This document shows positions 34,463-43,248 of a stretch of 64,000 bases of DNA, in pieces. Made by a program: the position numbers and the translations under genes. This DNA is from Streptosporangium brasiliense (lineage in GTDB: Bacteria > Actinomycetota > Actinomycetes > Streptosporangiales > Streptosporangiaceae). Within the stretch, counting starts at the first letter, position 1; each line of letters begins with the position of its first letter. The DNA is taken from the NCBI RefSeq assembly GCF_030811595.1, contig NZ_JAUSRB010000002.1, forward strand, positions 5,518,001 to 5,582,000, given 5' to 3'. The notes beneath the pieces are model-generated. The model was not told where the DNA came from, did not search any database, and saw only the letters and a program-made list of their open reading frames with translations.

Positions 34463-35718
34463 GCGGTCGTCCAGGGCAGGTGCCGGCGGTTGGCGTCGAC
34501 GAGCCGCCGGGCCAGGTCGTCCGACAGCGCGGCCTGGCCGATCAGCGGGTGGGCCAGCAGCGCGTCCGAGACGCGCTGCCGGCCGCCGTGCAGAGCGGCC
34601 TCCAGCGCCAGCGTCTCATACGCGGTGACGTGGGCGATGAGCCCGGCGAAGAGCGGCTCGACGGGGTCCACGGGCAGCGCCGCCGCGCCCGCGGCGGTGA
34701 TCCTGGCCGGGACCTCGATGACCGCGTCGTCGGCCAGGAACGGCAGCGTGCCGTCGTTGCGCAGGTTGACCACCTGGGTGTCGCCGCGGTCGCCGAGCAG
34801 TGAGGCGATCAGCGCCACCGCGGCCTCGGAGTAGAACGCCCCGCCGCGCTTGCCCAGCAGCTCGGGCTTGGTGTTCACCGACGGGTCGGCGTACAGCTCC
34901 AGCAGTGCCGCCTCCATCGCCGCGACCTCCGCCGCGCGGGACGGCTTGGAGCGCTGCTCCTCCACCACGAGGTCGTGCTCGTAGAAGTAGCGCAGGTAGT
35001 AGGAGGGCACCACGCCGAGGCGGCGGATCAGGCCGGCTGTCAGGCCGATGTCCTGGGCGATCTCCTCGCCGTGGCCGTCCAGCAGCTCCGGCAGGACGTC
35101 CACCCCGTCCAGGTGGACGGCACGCTCCCAGGTGAGGTGGTTCAGGCCGACGTGGCCCAGGGAGATGCGCTCCGGCGCGACGCCCAGCTTCGCGGCGAAG
35201 CTGCGCTGGAAGCCGATGGCCACGTTGCACAGGCCGATGGCCCGGTGGCCGGCCTCCAGCAGCGCCCTGGTGACGATGCCCACCGGGTTGGTGAAGTCGA
35301 CGATCCAGGCGTCGGGCGCGTGTCGGCGGACCTTCTCGGCGATGTCCAGCACCACCGGGACCGTGCGCAGGGCCTTGGCCAGGCCGCCCGCGCCGGTGGT
35401 CTCCTGGCCGACGCAGCCGCACTCCAGCGGCAGCGTCTCGTCCACCTCGCGCGCGGCCTGGCCGCCGACGCGCAGCTGGAACAGGACCGCTTGGGCCCCG
35501 GCCACGCCCTCCTCGACCGAGGTCGTCGCGACGACCTCGGCCGGGTGGCCGGTGTGCGCCAGCATCCGGCGGGCCATCCCGGCGATCAGCTCCAGCCGGC
35601 CGGCATCCGGATCGACCAGCGCGATCTCCGTGAGGGGCAGCTCGTCGCGGAGCCGCGCGAATCCGTCGATCAGCTCCGGCGTGTATGTCGAGCCGCCCCC
35701 GACAACGGCGAGTTTCAC
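34459..35718 (-). CDS. GH4 family glycosidase (6-phospho-beta-glucosidase type)
   Basis: A 419-residue NAD- and metal-dependent glycosidase of family GH4. The NAD loop is VVGGGSTYTPELIDGF. Conserved GH4 segments FQLRVGGQAAR, GQETTGAGG, FTNPVGIVT, the metal Cys in LCNVAIG and the metal His in GLNHLTW are all present. GH4 enzymes cleave glycosides by a redox elimination mechanism, often with a 6-phosphate on the sugar. GTG at 35718 has GGAG seven bases upstream and overlaps the permease stop by four bases. The operon imports sugar by ABC transport, which does not phosphorylate it. The adjoining kinase probably supplies the phosphate before or after cleavage. Confidence 0.92.
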   Translation of the reverse strand: MKLAVVGGGSTYTPELIDGFARLRDELPLTEIALVDPDAGRLELIAGMARRMLAHTGHPAEVVATTSVEEGVAGAQAVLFQLRVGGQAAREVDETLPLECGCVGQETTGAGGLAKALRTVPVVLDIAEKVRRHAPDAWIVDFTNPVGIVTRALLEAGHRAIGLCNVAIGFQRSFAAKLGVAPERISLGHVGLNHLTWERAVHLDGVDVLPELLDGHGEEIAQDIGLTAGLIRRLGVVPSYYLRYFYEHDLVVEEQRSKPSRAAEVAAMEAALLELYADPSVNTKPELLGKRGGAFYSEAAVALIASLLGDRGDTQVVNLRNDGTLPFLADDAVIEVPARITAAGAAALPVDPVEPLFAGLIAHVTAYETLALEAALHGGRQRVSDALLAHPLIGQAALSDDLARRLVDANRRHLPWTTA

Positions 35719-36608
35719 CCTTTTACTCCTGTCAGCGTCACGCCCTCGATGAAGACCCTCTGGGCGAAGAAGAACACGATGATCACTGGGGCCATGACGA
35801 GCAGGGTCGCCGCCATGGTGAGGTTCCACTGCACGCTGTGCAGCGCCCGGAAGGACGCCAGCCCGAGGGAGAGCGTCCAGTTTTCCTCGTTGATCTGGGC
35901 GTAAAGCAGCGGTCCATAGTAGTCGTTCCAGCAGTAGAAGAACTGGAACAGCGCCACCGCCGCGATCGCCGGCCGTGCCATCGGCAGGATCACCCTGACC
36001 AGGGTCCTGAAGTCCGAGCAGCCGTCCACGCGGGCGGCCTCGGTGTACTCCTTGGGGATCGTGATCAGGAACTGCCGCAGCAGGAAGATGGAGAAGGCGT
36101 CGCCGAGCAGCATCGGCAGGATCAGCGGCCACAGCGTGCCGGTGAGCTCGAGACGTGCCCAGACGAGATAGACCGGGACGGCGACGACCTGCGGGGGCAG
36201 CATCATCATCGTGATGACCGCCAGGAAGGCCAGCTTGCGCCCCCGGAAACGGAAGCGGGCCATCGCGTAGGCCACCGGGACCGACGACAGCAGCATGAAC
36301 AGGGTGCCCAGCCCGGCGTACATGAACGTGTTGCCCAGCCAGCCCAGCAGGTGCGACCTGGCGAACACCTCGGCGAAGTTGCCCCAGTTCCAGGTGTCCG
36401 GCCACAGCTCGCCGGTGAGCGCCTGGTCGTCGGTCATCAGCGCGGTCAGCGCCACGAACACCAGCGGGCCGATGAACATCACCGACAGCGCCACGGCGAG
36501 GGCGTGGGTGGCGATCCAGTACAGCGTCCTGCGGACGCGACCGCCGCGCGCGCCGGCCCGGCGGACGGGGGAGGCGGTGGCGGGGGGTCTGGTGGCCAAG
36601 GTGGTCAC
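35715..36608 (-). CDS. ABC sugar importer permease, MalG type
   Basis: A 297-residue inner-membrane permease with six predicted helices. The EAA loop that contacts the ATPase reads EYTEAARVDGCSDFRTLVRV. The N-terminal tail (about 1-27) is basic and precedes the first helix. GTG at 36608 has GGAGG six to seven bases upstream and overlaps the preceding permease stop codon (GTGA). It works with the MalF-type permease and the lipoprotein. No ATPase gene is in the operon, so a shared MsiK-like ATPase elsewhere is likely, as known in Streptomyces. Confidence 0.93.
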   Translation of the reverse strand: MTTLATRPPATASPVRRAGARGGRVRRTLYWIATHALAVALSVMFIGPLVFVALTALMTDDQALTGELWPDTWNWGNFAEVFARSHLLGWLGNTFMYAGLGTLFMLLSSVPVAYAMARFRFRGRKLAFLAVITMMMLPPQVVAVPVYLVWARLELTGTLWPLILPMLLGDAFSIFLLRQFLITIPKEYTEAARVDGCSDFRTLVRVILPMARPAIAAVALFQFFYCWNDYYGPLLYAQINEENWTLSLGLASFRALHSVQWNLTMAATLLVMAPVIIVFFFAQRVFIEGVTLTGVKG

Positions 36609-37552
36609 CGGCTGCCTCCTTCGTCGTCGGTGAACGCGCGGAACCGGCGGAGCAGGACGAGGGTGAAGATCATGGAAGCCGCGAACAGCAGCAGCGCCAG
36701 CACGCAGGCGTAGCCCATGCTGAAGTCGCGGAAGCCCGCGTGGAACAGCCACTGGGGCAGCGTCAGCGTGGACAGCTCGGGATAACCCGGCACGAAGGCG
36801 CTGCCGGGGGAGTCGGTGACCCCGGCGGCGACCCGGGAGGCGATCATCGCCTGGGTGAAGTACTGCAGGGCGTAGATGACGCCGGTGACCGTGGAGAACA
36901 TCAGCACCGGGGAGATCGTCGGCAACGTGATGCTCCGGAACTGCCGCCACCCGCCGGCCCCGTCGATGGCCGCGGCCTCGTACAGGTGCTTGGGCACGTC
37001 CAGCAGCGCGGCAAGGAAGATCATCATCGTGTTGCCGATGCCCCACATGGCCAGCAGGGTCAGACCGGGCTTGGCCCAGTCCTTGTCGCCGAACCAGTCG
37101 GGCGCGGTGATCCCGAAGAGGTCGATGATCTGGTTGAGCGGTCCCGAGGGGTTCATCAGGAAGACGAAGGAGACGGTCCCGGCCACCAGCGGCACCAGCG
37201 ACGGCAGGTAGAACACGGTGCGGAAGAAGCCGGCGCCCGCCTTCAGGCGGGTGAGCAGCTGGGCCACGGCCAGGCCGAAGAGCACCTGGGCGGGGACCAT
37301 GAACACCACCAGCCACAGCGTGTTCCTGATGGAGATCCACGCCCGGTCGTCGTGGAAGAAGTAGCGGTAGTTGTCCAGGCCGACGAACTCCAGCGTGAAC
37401 AGGTCGTAGCGGTGGAAGGAGAAGTAGACCGTCGCAGCGAGGGGGTAGACGAAGAAGACCGCGAACCCGATCAGCCAGGGCGACATCCAGAGGAGGGCCT
37501 TGCGGCCCTCGCCGCGCCACCGGCGGGGCGGCGCGGCGTGGGTGATGCTCAT
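36605..37552 (-). CDS. ABC sugar importer permease, MalF type
   Basis: A 315-residue inner-membrane permease. The first helix (about 20-42) is followed by a periplasmic segment with YFSFHRYDLF, then the conserved TMD block. The EAA loop reads LYEAAAIDGAGGWRQFRSIT. It forms the channel with the MalG-type partner, whose GTG overlaps its stop codon. It starts six bases after the binding-protein stop, so all are one transcript. Substrate class is carbohydrate by family. The specific sugar is not determined. Confidence 0.93.
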   Translation of the reverse strand: MSITHAAPPRRWRGEGRKALLWMSPWLIGFAVFFVYPLAATVYFSFHRYDLFTLEFVGLDNYRYFFHDDRAWISIRNTLWLVVFMVPAQVLFGLAVAQLLTRLKAGAGFFRTVFYLPSLVPLVAGTVSFVFLMNPSGPLNQIIDLFGITAPDWFGDKDWAKPGLTLLAMWGIGNTMMIFLAALLDVPKHLYEAAAIDGAGGWRQFRSITLPTISPVLMFSTVTGVIYALQYFTQAMIASRVAAGVTDSPGSAFVPGYPELSTLTLPQWLFHAGFRDFSMGYACVLALLLFAASMIFTLVLLRRFRAFTDDEGGSR

Positions 37553-37558
37553 CGAGGA

Positions 37559-38896
37559 TCAGCCCCCGGAGAGCTTCAGCTTGTCGTTGACACGCTTGTC
37601 GACCCCGGCGAGCCCGGCGTCGAGATCCTTGACCGAGCCCTTCTCCCACTGGTGCATGAACTCCTGGATCGCCTCCTGGTTGAAGGAGCTGTTGACACTG
37701 GAGGGCACCGTGCTCGTCTTGGGGTGGCCGAAGATGTCGATGAAGGTCTGGAAGTTCTCGTCCTTCTTCAGGTCCGGAGACTCCAGCGAGGCCTTGGTGG
37801 TCGGGACGTTGCGCAGGGCGTTGGACAGGGTGACCAGGGCGGTGGTGTCGGTGGTCAGATACTTCACCAGCTCCCAGGCGGCCTGCGGGTTCTTGGCGCC
37901 CTTGGGCACGCCGATCACGGTGCCGGCGGTGAAGCCGCTGCCGTACAGCTCGGGCTTGTCATCGGCGACGGGGAGCGGCGCGGTGCCGTAGTCGAGGCTC
38001 CCGGCCTCGTTGGCGATCATGGCGTTGCGCCACTCGCCGTCGAGCACCATGGCGACCTTGCCCTTGTAGAACGGGTGGTCGGCCGACCACTCCTGGCCCA
38101 GGCTCTTGCGGAACTTGTCGAGCTTGTCGTAGCCGTACCAGTCGACGAGCTCCTTCTGCCAGCGCAGGAGCTGCTTCCAGGCCGGGTCGGAGCCGATCGC
38201 CGAGGTGCCGTCCGGGTTGTACCACTTGGCGCCGACCATGGGGGCCAGGTGCGAGGCGGTGTTCTCGTAGTACTCGAAGCTCGGGATGAAACCGGCGACC
38301 TTGATGGTCCCGTCCGCGTCGCGGACGGTGAGCTTCTTGGTGAGCTCGGTCAGCTCCGACAGCGTCTTGGGAGGCTGGCTGCCCTTCATCAGGGCCTTGT
38401 TGTAGTAGAGCCCGTAGGCGTCGGCCAGCAGCGGCATCACGCAGCGCCTGCCCTCGAACTCGGTGTAGGAGCGCGAGGCCTCCGGCAGCACCGACAGGTC
38501 GATGCCGTCCTGCCGGATCACCTGGGTGAGATCCTGGAACGTTCCGCTCTTGCACCACTGGGCCACGTTGTCGGTGGTGAAGGAGGAGGCGACGTCCGGG
38601 GCCTTCCCGCCGCGCACCGCCTGGGTGATCTGGTCGTCCTGGACTCCCTTGACCAGTTTGACGGTGATCTGCGGGAACTTCTGGCGGAACCCGGCGATGG
38701 CGTCCTCGAACGCCTTCACCTCGGCGGGCGCCGAGAATCCGTGCCACAGCTCAAGGGCGGTGGCGGGCAGGGACGCCGAGCCCGAGGGTTTGGACTGGGT
38801 CCCGAGCGCGGGCGCGCTCTCCTTGCCCGCGGTGCAGGCGGTCAGGGCCGCGGCCGTGAGGGCGGCCGTGGCGAAGGTGAGAAAGCGTCGGTGCAC
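37559..38896 (-). CDS. ABC sugar-binding lipoprotein
   Basis: A 445-residue extracellular solute-binding protein of family 1. The signal sequence ends in the lipobox LTAC with Cys21 for lipid attachment. The mature part starts with a flexible, Ser-rich linker, then LELWHGFSAPAEVKAFEDAI, typical of sugar-binding proteins. It has YGLYYNKALMK and a C-terminal lobe ending in KLKLSGG. It is anchored outside the membrane and delivers sugar to the two permeases. GTG at 38896 is chosen for GGAGG eight bases upstream and the signal peptide. The ROK regulator gene ends 68 bases upstream on the same strand. Confidence 0.93.
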   Translation of the reverse strand: MHRRFLTFATAALTAAALTACTAGKESAPALGTQSKPSGSASLPATALELWHGFSAPAEVKAFEDAIAGFRQKFPQITVKLVKGVQDDQITQAVRGGKAPDVASSFTTDNVAQWCKSGTFQDLTQVIRQDGIDLSVLPEASRSYTEFEGRRCVMPLLADAYGLYYNKALMKGSQPPKTLSELTELTKKLTVRDADGTIKVAGFIPSFEYYENTASHLAPMVGAKWYNPDGTSAIGSDPAWKQLLRWQKELVDWYGYDKLDKFRKSLGQEWSADHPFYKGKVAMVLDGEWRNAMIANEAGSLDYGTAPLPVADDKPELYGSGFTAGTVIGVPKGAKNPQAAWELVKYLTTDTTALVTLSNALRNVPTTKASLESPDLKKDENFQTFIDIFGHPKTSTVPSSVNSSFNQEAIQEFMHQWEKGSVKDLDAGLAGVDKRVNDKLKLSGG

Positions 38897-38964
38897 GACG
38901 GCTGCCTCCTTGCGTGTGGGGGGAATCACGAGAGGACGGGGGGTCGGGGACGGGGATCGGGTGA

Positions 38965-40161
38965 TCAGGAGGGGACGGTGGAGCCGAAGACCTCGTCGCG
39001 GGTGGCGGCGAGGGCGAGGTCGAGGGCCCCGGCCAGGACGGGGTTGCCCTCGACGGTCGACAGCAGCAGGGGTGGCCGGGGGATGGTGAGGGCGTGCAGC
39101 TCGTGCTCGACGAGCTCGCGCAGTGTCTCGCCGCCGGCCAGGAGGGTGCCGCCGGTCAGCACGATGATCTCGGGGTCGATGACCGAGGTGATCGAGGCCA
39201 GGCCGATCGCCAGCCGGGCGGCGATGTCGCGCAGCCCGGCGCGGGCGTCGTCGGCGCGCCTGCCGGTGGACTGCGAGGTCTGCACGGCGTTCCGCACGGC
39301 CTGCGCGGGGGTGGTGCCGCGCAGGCCGTAGGACCTGAGGATCTTGAGTACGGCGGGGCCTCCGGTGAGGGCCTGGTAGCCGTGGTTGGCGTAGCGCCCC
39401 GCCTCGCGGGCCGTGGGCGCGCCGGGGGCGGGCATGTAGCCGACCTCGCCGGCGCCGCCGGTGGCGCCCCGGTGCAGCCGGCCGCCCAGCACCAGTGCCG
39501 AGCCGAGCCCCTCGTCGGCCCAGAGCAGCACGAAGTCCGGGTGGCCCTGGGCCACGCCGTGCGCCTGCTCCGCCTGGGCGACGAGGTTGACGTTGTTCTC
39601 GACGGCGATCTGGAGGCCGAGCCCCCCGCTGAGGGTGGGCACCAGGTCGGGGATGTGCCAGCCGGGCATGTCCTTGCTGGTGGCGTAGCCCAGCCTGCCG
39701 GTGCCCGGGTCGAGCGCGCCCTGCACGCCGATGACCGCGCGCCGCAGGTCGGCGGGGGCGCCGGCGCCTTCCAGCGCGGCGCGCACCCGCTCCACCACGT
39801 CGCCGGCGGCGCGGCCGGGGGTGGGCAGCCGGTGCTCGCCGATCACGGTGCCGGTGATGTCGGCCACCCTGACGTCGATGTGCGCGGGGGTGACGTCCAG
39901 CGCGGCGACGTGCGCGGCGGCCGGGTTGAGCCGGTAGACCTCGGCGGTGCGGCCGGGCAGCCCCTCGCGGATGCCGTCCAGGACGACCAGGCCCGCCTCC
40001 TGGAGCCGGGCGAGCAGCTGGGAGGCCGTGGGCTTGGACAGGCCGGTCAGGGCGCCGATCTCCGGACGGGTCAGCGCACCGCGCTCCAGCAGCGCGTGCA
40101 GGGCGGCGCGGTCGTTGATCGCGCGCAGCAGGCTGGGGGTGCCCGGCGTGGGCTGAGTCAC
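38965..40161 (-). CDS. ROK family transcriptional repressor
   Basis: A 398-residue NagC/XylR-type regulator. The N-terminal winged helix-turn-helix (LTRPEIGALTGLSKPTASQLLARL) precedes a ROK sugar-binding domain with the ATP-site remnant and ENNVNLVAQAEQAHG. The family zinc-site cysteines (CxCGxxGC) are absent: the region reads GEVGYMPAPGAPT. GTG at 40161 has GGAGG four bases upstream, while ATG at 40182 is weaker. It lies first in the operon it probably controls. A 23-base palindrome 45 bases upstream of its start is its likely operator, so it should repress itself and the transporter until the sugar binds. Confidence 0.92.
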   Translation of the reverse strand: MTQPTPGTPSLLRAINDRAALHALLERGALTRPEIGALTGLSKPTASQLLARLQEAGLVVLDGIREGLPGRTAEVYRLNPAAAHVAALDVTPAHIDVRVADITGTVIGEHRLPTPGRAAGDVVERVRAALEGAGAPADLRRAVIGVQGALDPGTGRLGYATSKDMPGWHIPDLVPTLSGGLGLQIAVENNVNLVAQAEQAHGVAQGHPDFVLLWADEGLGSALVLGGRLHRGATGGAGEVGYMPAPGAPTAREAGRYANHGYQALTGGPAVLKILRSYGLRGTTPAQAVRNAVQTSQSTGRRADDARAGLRDIAARLAIGLASITSVIDPEIIVLTGGTLLAGGETLRELVEHELHALTIPRPPLLLSTVEGNPVLAGALDLALAATRDEVFGSTVPS

Positions 40162-40205
40162 AGGTCCTCCGTGTCCGCACATCCCGTGCGGTCCCCCGCA
40201 CAGCA

Positions 40206-40228
40206 GAGTTAGGAAAGTTTCCTAACTC
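40206..40228 (-). promoter_or_regulatory. 23-base palindromic operator of the ROK repressor
   Basis: Perfect 11-base arms, GAGTTAGGAAA and TTTCCTAACTC, flank a single central G at 40217. The site is AT-rich, lies 45 bases upstream of the ROK start codon and resembles the TTAGGAAA-TTTCCTAA type sites known for ROK repressors. It should control the whole minus-strand sugar operon. Confidence 0.8.
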
Positions 40229-40369
40229 GAAGTGAATCTAAGGAGCCCATGCGAATCGCGTCAAGCGGAGGGGGTGCGCCGAAATCAACCTGTGATGGCG
40301 GGGGGAGGGGCGGATGTCTCGACGGACCTGCTAAGGTGATGGTTTGTCATAACCACAAGCCAATGGCCC

Positions 40370-40382
40370 GGAGTATCCCATT
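40370..40382 (+). promoter_or_regulatory. Ribosome binding site and rare ATT start codon of the HelD-like gene
   Basis: GGAG at 40370-40373, six bases, then ATT at 40380-40382 in the frame of the HelD-like protein. No ATG or GTG occurs in this frame between the upstream TAA and the first TTG at 40476, although protein-like sequence continues upstream of that TTG. Confidence 0.5.
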
Positions 40383-42686
40383 ACTATCAACGATAATGGA
40401 GCGACGGCAACCCGTCAACTCGAGCTCGCCAAGGAGCAGGAATACGTCTCCGGCCTCTACGCACGGCTCGACCTGTTGCGCGAGCGCACCCAGCGGCAGC
40501 TGGACGGGGTGCTGGCGCAGGGCGGCAGCGGCGGCACGCACCAGAACCGCTCCGAGCGCGACACGTTCGCCGGGATGTACGCCGAACGGCTGGGCCGCCT
40601 GTGGGCGGTCGAGAACGGCCTGTGCTTCGGGCGGCTCGACAACGCCGACCGCACCTCCCTCTACATCGGCCGCATCGGCATGGCCGACGACGAGCAGCGG
40701 CGGCTGCTGATCGACTGGCGGGCCCCGGTGGCCCAGCCGTTCTACGGCGCCACCCCGGCCGCCTCCATGGGCGTCATCCGCCGCCGGCACCTGCAGACCA
40801 AGGGGCGCAAGGTGATCGGGGTCGACGACGACCTGCTCGATCTCGACAGCCTCACCGACGATGCCGCGGCCACCCTCAACGGCGAGGCGGCGCTGCTGGC
40901 CTCCATCGCCGCCAAACGCACCGGGCGGATGCGCGACATCGTGGCCACCATCCAGTCCGAGCAGGACCGCATCATCCGCTCGGACCTGAGCGGCGTGCTG
41001 GTCGTGCAGGGCGGTCCGGGCACGGGCAAGACGGTGGTGGCCCTGCACCGGGCGGCCTATCTCCTCTACACCCACCGGGACAAGCTGGCCCGCCGGGGCG
41101 TGCTCATCCTCGGGCCCAACCTGACCTTCCTGCGCTACATCGAGCAGGTGCTGCCCTCCCTGGGCGAGACCGACGTGCTGCTGTCCACGGTCGCCGAGCT
41201 GTACCCGGGGGTCGTCGCCACGGTGAAGGAGTCGCCCGAGGTCGCCGCGCTCAAGGGCGACGGGCGGATGGCCGAGGTGGTGGCGCGGGCCGTACGCGAA
41301 CGGCAGCGGGTGCCGCGCCAGCCGGTCGACATCCGCCTCGACCGCTACACCCTCAGACTCGACGGCCGCGTCCTGGAGGCCGCCCGCTCCCGGGCGCTCC
41401 GCTCCCGCAAGCCGCACAACGAGGCCCGCGGCGTCTTCGTCCGCCACCTGCTCAACGCGCTCGCCCGGCAGGCCGCCCGGCAGCTCGGCAAGGGCATGAT
41501 CGACGATGACGAGCTGGCCGACCTCCGCGAGGACCTCCGTACGGAGCGTCCCGTCAAGGCCGCGCTGAACAGGCTGTGGCCCTACACCACCCCCCAGCAG
41601 CTCCTCATCGGGCTGTTCACCTCGGGCGAGCGGCTGGACCACGCCGCCGGCGACTTCAGCGCCGCCGAGCGCGAGCTGCTGCTGCGTGAGCCGCCGCGTC
41701 AGGGGGAGAACTGGTGGGCCGAGTCCGACGTGCCGCTGCTGGACGAGGCCGCCGAGCTGCTCGGCGACATCGACCCGGCGGTGCTGCGGGCCGGGGCGTG
41801 GATCGCCGAGGAGGAACAGGCCGCCCGGCGCGCCGCCGCCCTGGACGAGCGTCAGCACCAGCTCACCTACGCCAAGGAGGTGCTGGAGCTGACCGGGCTG
41901 TCCGACATCATGGACGCCGAGAAGTTCGCCGCCCGGCACCTGGGCGACGACGTGTACCTGACCACCGCCGAGCGCGCCGCCGCCGACCGCACCTGGGCCT
42001 TCGGCCACGTCATCGTCGACGAGGCGCAGGAGCTGTCGGCGATGGACTGGCGGATGGTGATGCGGCGCGTGCCGACCCGGTCGATGACGATCGTCGGCGA
42101 CCTGGCGCAGACCGGCTCCTCGGCCGGCGCGCGCTCCTGGGGCCGGGTGCTCGACCCGTACGTGTCCGGGCGCTGGCGCGAGGAGCACCTCAGCGTCAAC
42201 TACCGCACCCCGGCCGAGCTGATGGCCGTGGCCGCCGACGTGCTCACGCTGGTCGGCCCCGATCTCGTCGCGCCCACCTCGGTCCGGGAGACGGGTGCGG
42301 CCCCCTGGGCCGCCTCCCCGGTGGAGGCGCTGGCCGACGTCGTCAAGGCCGAGGTCGTCGAGGGCGGACGCCTGGTCGTGATCGTGCCCGAGTCCGGTGT
42401 GGCGGAGTTCGGCGAGGTGGTGAGCCGGGCCGTCGACGGCGCGGTCGTGGGGCCGGGGTCGGCCGCCCTGGACGCCCCGGCGGCGGTCCTGACGGTCGCC
42501 CAGGCCAAGGGGCTGGAGTTCGACGGGGTCGTCGTGGTGGAGCCGGAGCTGATCCTGCGGGAGTCGCCCCGCGGGGCGAGCGACCTTTACGTCGCGATGA
42601 CCCGCGCGACACAGCGCCTTGGCGTCGTGCACAGCGGTCCGCTTCCCGAAGCGCTTGCTCGACTTGAGCGACATCCGATCACATGA
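40380..42686 (+). CDS. HelD-like superfamily 1 ATPase (RNA polymerase recycling factor type)
   Basis: About 768 residues if translation starts at ATT 40380. The N-terminal part (LELAKEQEYVSGLYARLDLLRERT) is the coiled-coil arm that HelD inserts into RNA polymerase. The helicase core follows, with Walker A GGPGTGKT, the DEAQELS box, a motif III-like VGDLAQTGS, NYRTP and the C-terminal VAQAKGLEFDGVVVVEP with AMTRATQRL. HelD proteins use ATP to strip stalled RNA polymerase from DNA, and some protect against rifamycins. The arm sequence clearly extends upstream of TTG 40476, so that codon would truncate the domain. ATT with GGAG six bases upstream is the best in-frame candidate. A sequencing frameshift is the main alternative. 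I did not find a rifamycin-associated element upstream. Confidence 0.9.
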   Translation: MTINDNGATATRQLELAKEQEYVSGLYARLDLLRERTQRQLDGVLAQGGSGGTHQNRSERDTFAGMYAERLGRLWAVENGLCFGRLDNADRTSLYIGRIGMADDEQRRLLIDWRAPVAQPFYGATPAASMGVIRRRHLQTKGRKVIGVDDDLLDLDSLTDDAAATLNGEAALLASIAAKRTGRMRDIVATIQSEQDRIIRSDLSGVLVVQGGPGTGKTVVALHRAAYLLYTHRDKLARRGVLILGPNLTFLRYIEQVLPSLGETDVLLSTVAELYPGVVATVKESPEVAALKGDGRMAEVVARAVRERQRVPRQPVDIRLDRYTLRLDGRVLEAARSRALRSRKPHNEARGVFVRHLLNALARQAARQLGKGMIDDDELADLREDLRTERPVKAALNRLWPYTTPQQLLIGLFTSGERLDHAAGDFSAAERELLLREPPRQGENWWAESDVPLLDEAAELLGDIDPAVLRAGAWIAEEEQAARRAAALDERQHQLTYAKEVLELTGLSDIMDAEKFAARHLGDDVYLTTAERAAADRTWAFGHVIVDEAQELSAMDWRMVMRRVPTRSMTIVGDLAQTGSSAGARSWGRVLDPYVSGRWREEHLSVNYRTPAELMAVAADVLTLVGPDLVAPTSVRETGAAPWAASPVEALADVVKAEVVEGGRLVVIVPESGVAEFGEVVSRAVDGAVVGPGSAALDAPAAVLTVAQAKGLEFDGVVVVEPELILRESPRGASDLYVAMTRATQRLGVVHSGPLPEALARLERHPIT

Positions 42687-43248
42687 GACCATTGACGGCT
42701 CTCGTCGATCATGTCCCAGCTGCGAAAACTTGATGTTTCCGCTGTTAGTGACACGGTTGACATCTGCGCTGGGGTCGGTAGTTTGCTGCCCAGTCCAGCA
42801 CGGGACTGGCCGGTTGGCCGCCTTTCGACATCGTCGGTTCCTGCGCCCGTGACGGGGGTGACCCCGTCCACACAGCCAGGCGCAGGGCCGGCGTTCCGTC
42901 GAGGCGGGGCACCCCGACCGGGCGGGGGGTTGGACCCAGGAGGGGTCCGGGCACCCAGTAGACAACGGCAATCCGCGCTCGCCGCCGACGGGACGGAACC
43001 GGTCCGAAGGGTGGTCCGGGCCCTCTTCCCGCTCCCGTGCCGAGCGCCGCAAGCGTCGGGGTGATCCCCAGGGCATCCGTCCGCCCCTGGGGATCACCCC
43101 GTTGCCGCGTTCACGGCCCTGGTCCGGCACCCTTTTTTGGGGGTGTGCCGCGGTGAGCGGTACCGTTCGGGCTAGAGAGCCGGGTGCGTGAGCCGGGCCG
43201 GGATGACCGGGCGTCACCGTCCGCACGACACCGCAAGGAGCCCCGCCC
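42687..43248. other. Intergenic region between the HelD-like gene and lnt
   Basis: No gene is supported in these 562 bases. Short frames on both strands look like composition artefacts and lack ribosome binding sites. It holds the strong hairpin at 43057-43101 and a second imperfect one around the T-run at 43132-43137. The lnt ribosome binding site AAGGAG lies at the end. Confidence 0.5.
43057..43101. terminator. Strong 17-base-stem hairpin upstream of lnt
   Basis: Perfect 17-base arms (43057-43073 with 43085-43101) enclose an 11-base loop. It is about 370 bases after the HelD-like gene and 148 bases before lnt. A T6 run follows 30 bases later within another weak stem. It could stop read-through or act in the lnt leader RNA. 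Confidence 0.55.

Noticed and set aside
40249..40379. A rifamycin-associated element upstream of the HelD-like gene
   Set aside because: GGTTTG and CAAGCC flank 9 bases here, unlike the 19-base inverted repeat with a 3-base centre expected for that element.
42711..43064. A 117-codon plus-strand frame between the HelD-like gene and lnt
   Set aside because: No ribosome binding site, Pro/Arg/Gly-rich low-complexity sequence, and it runs into the hairpin at 43057.
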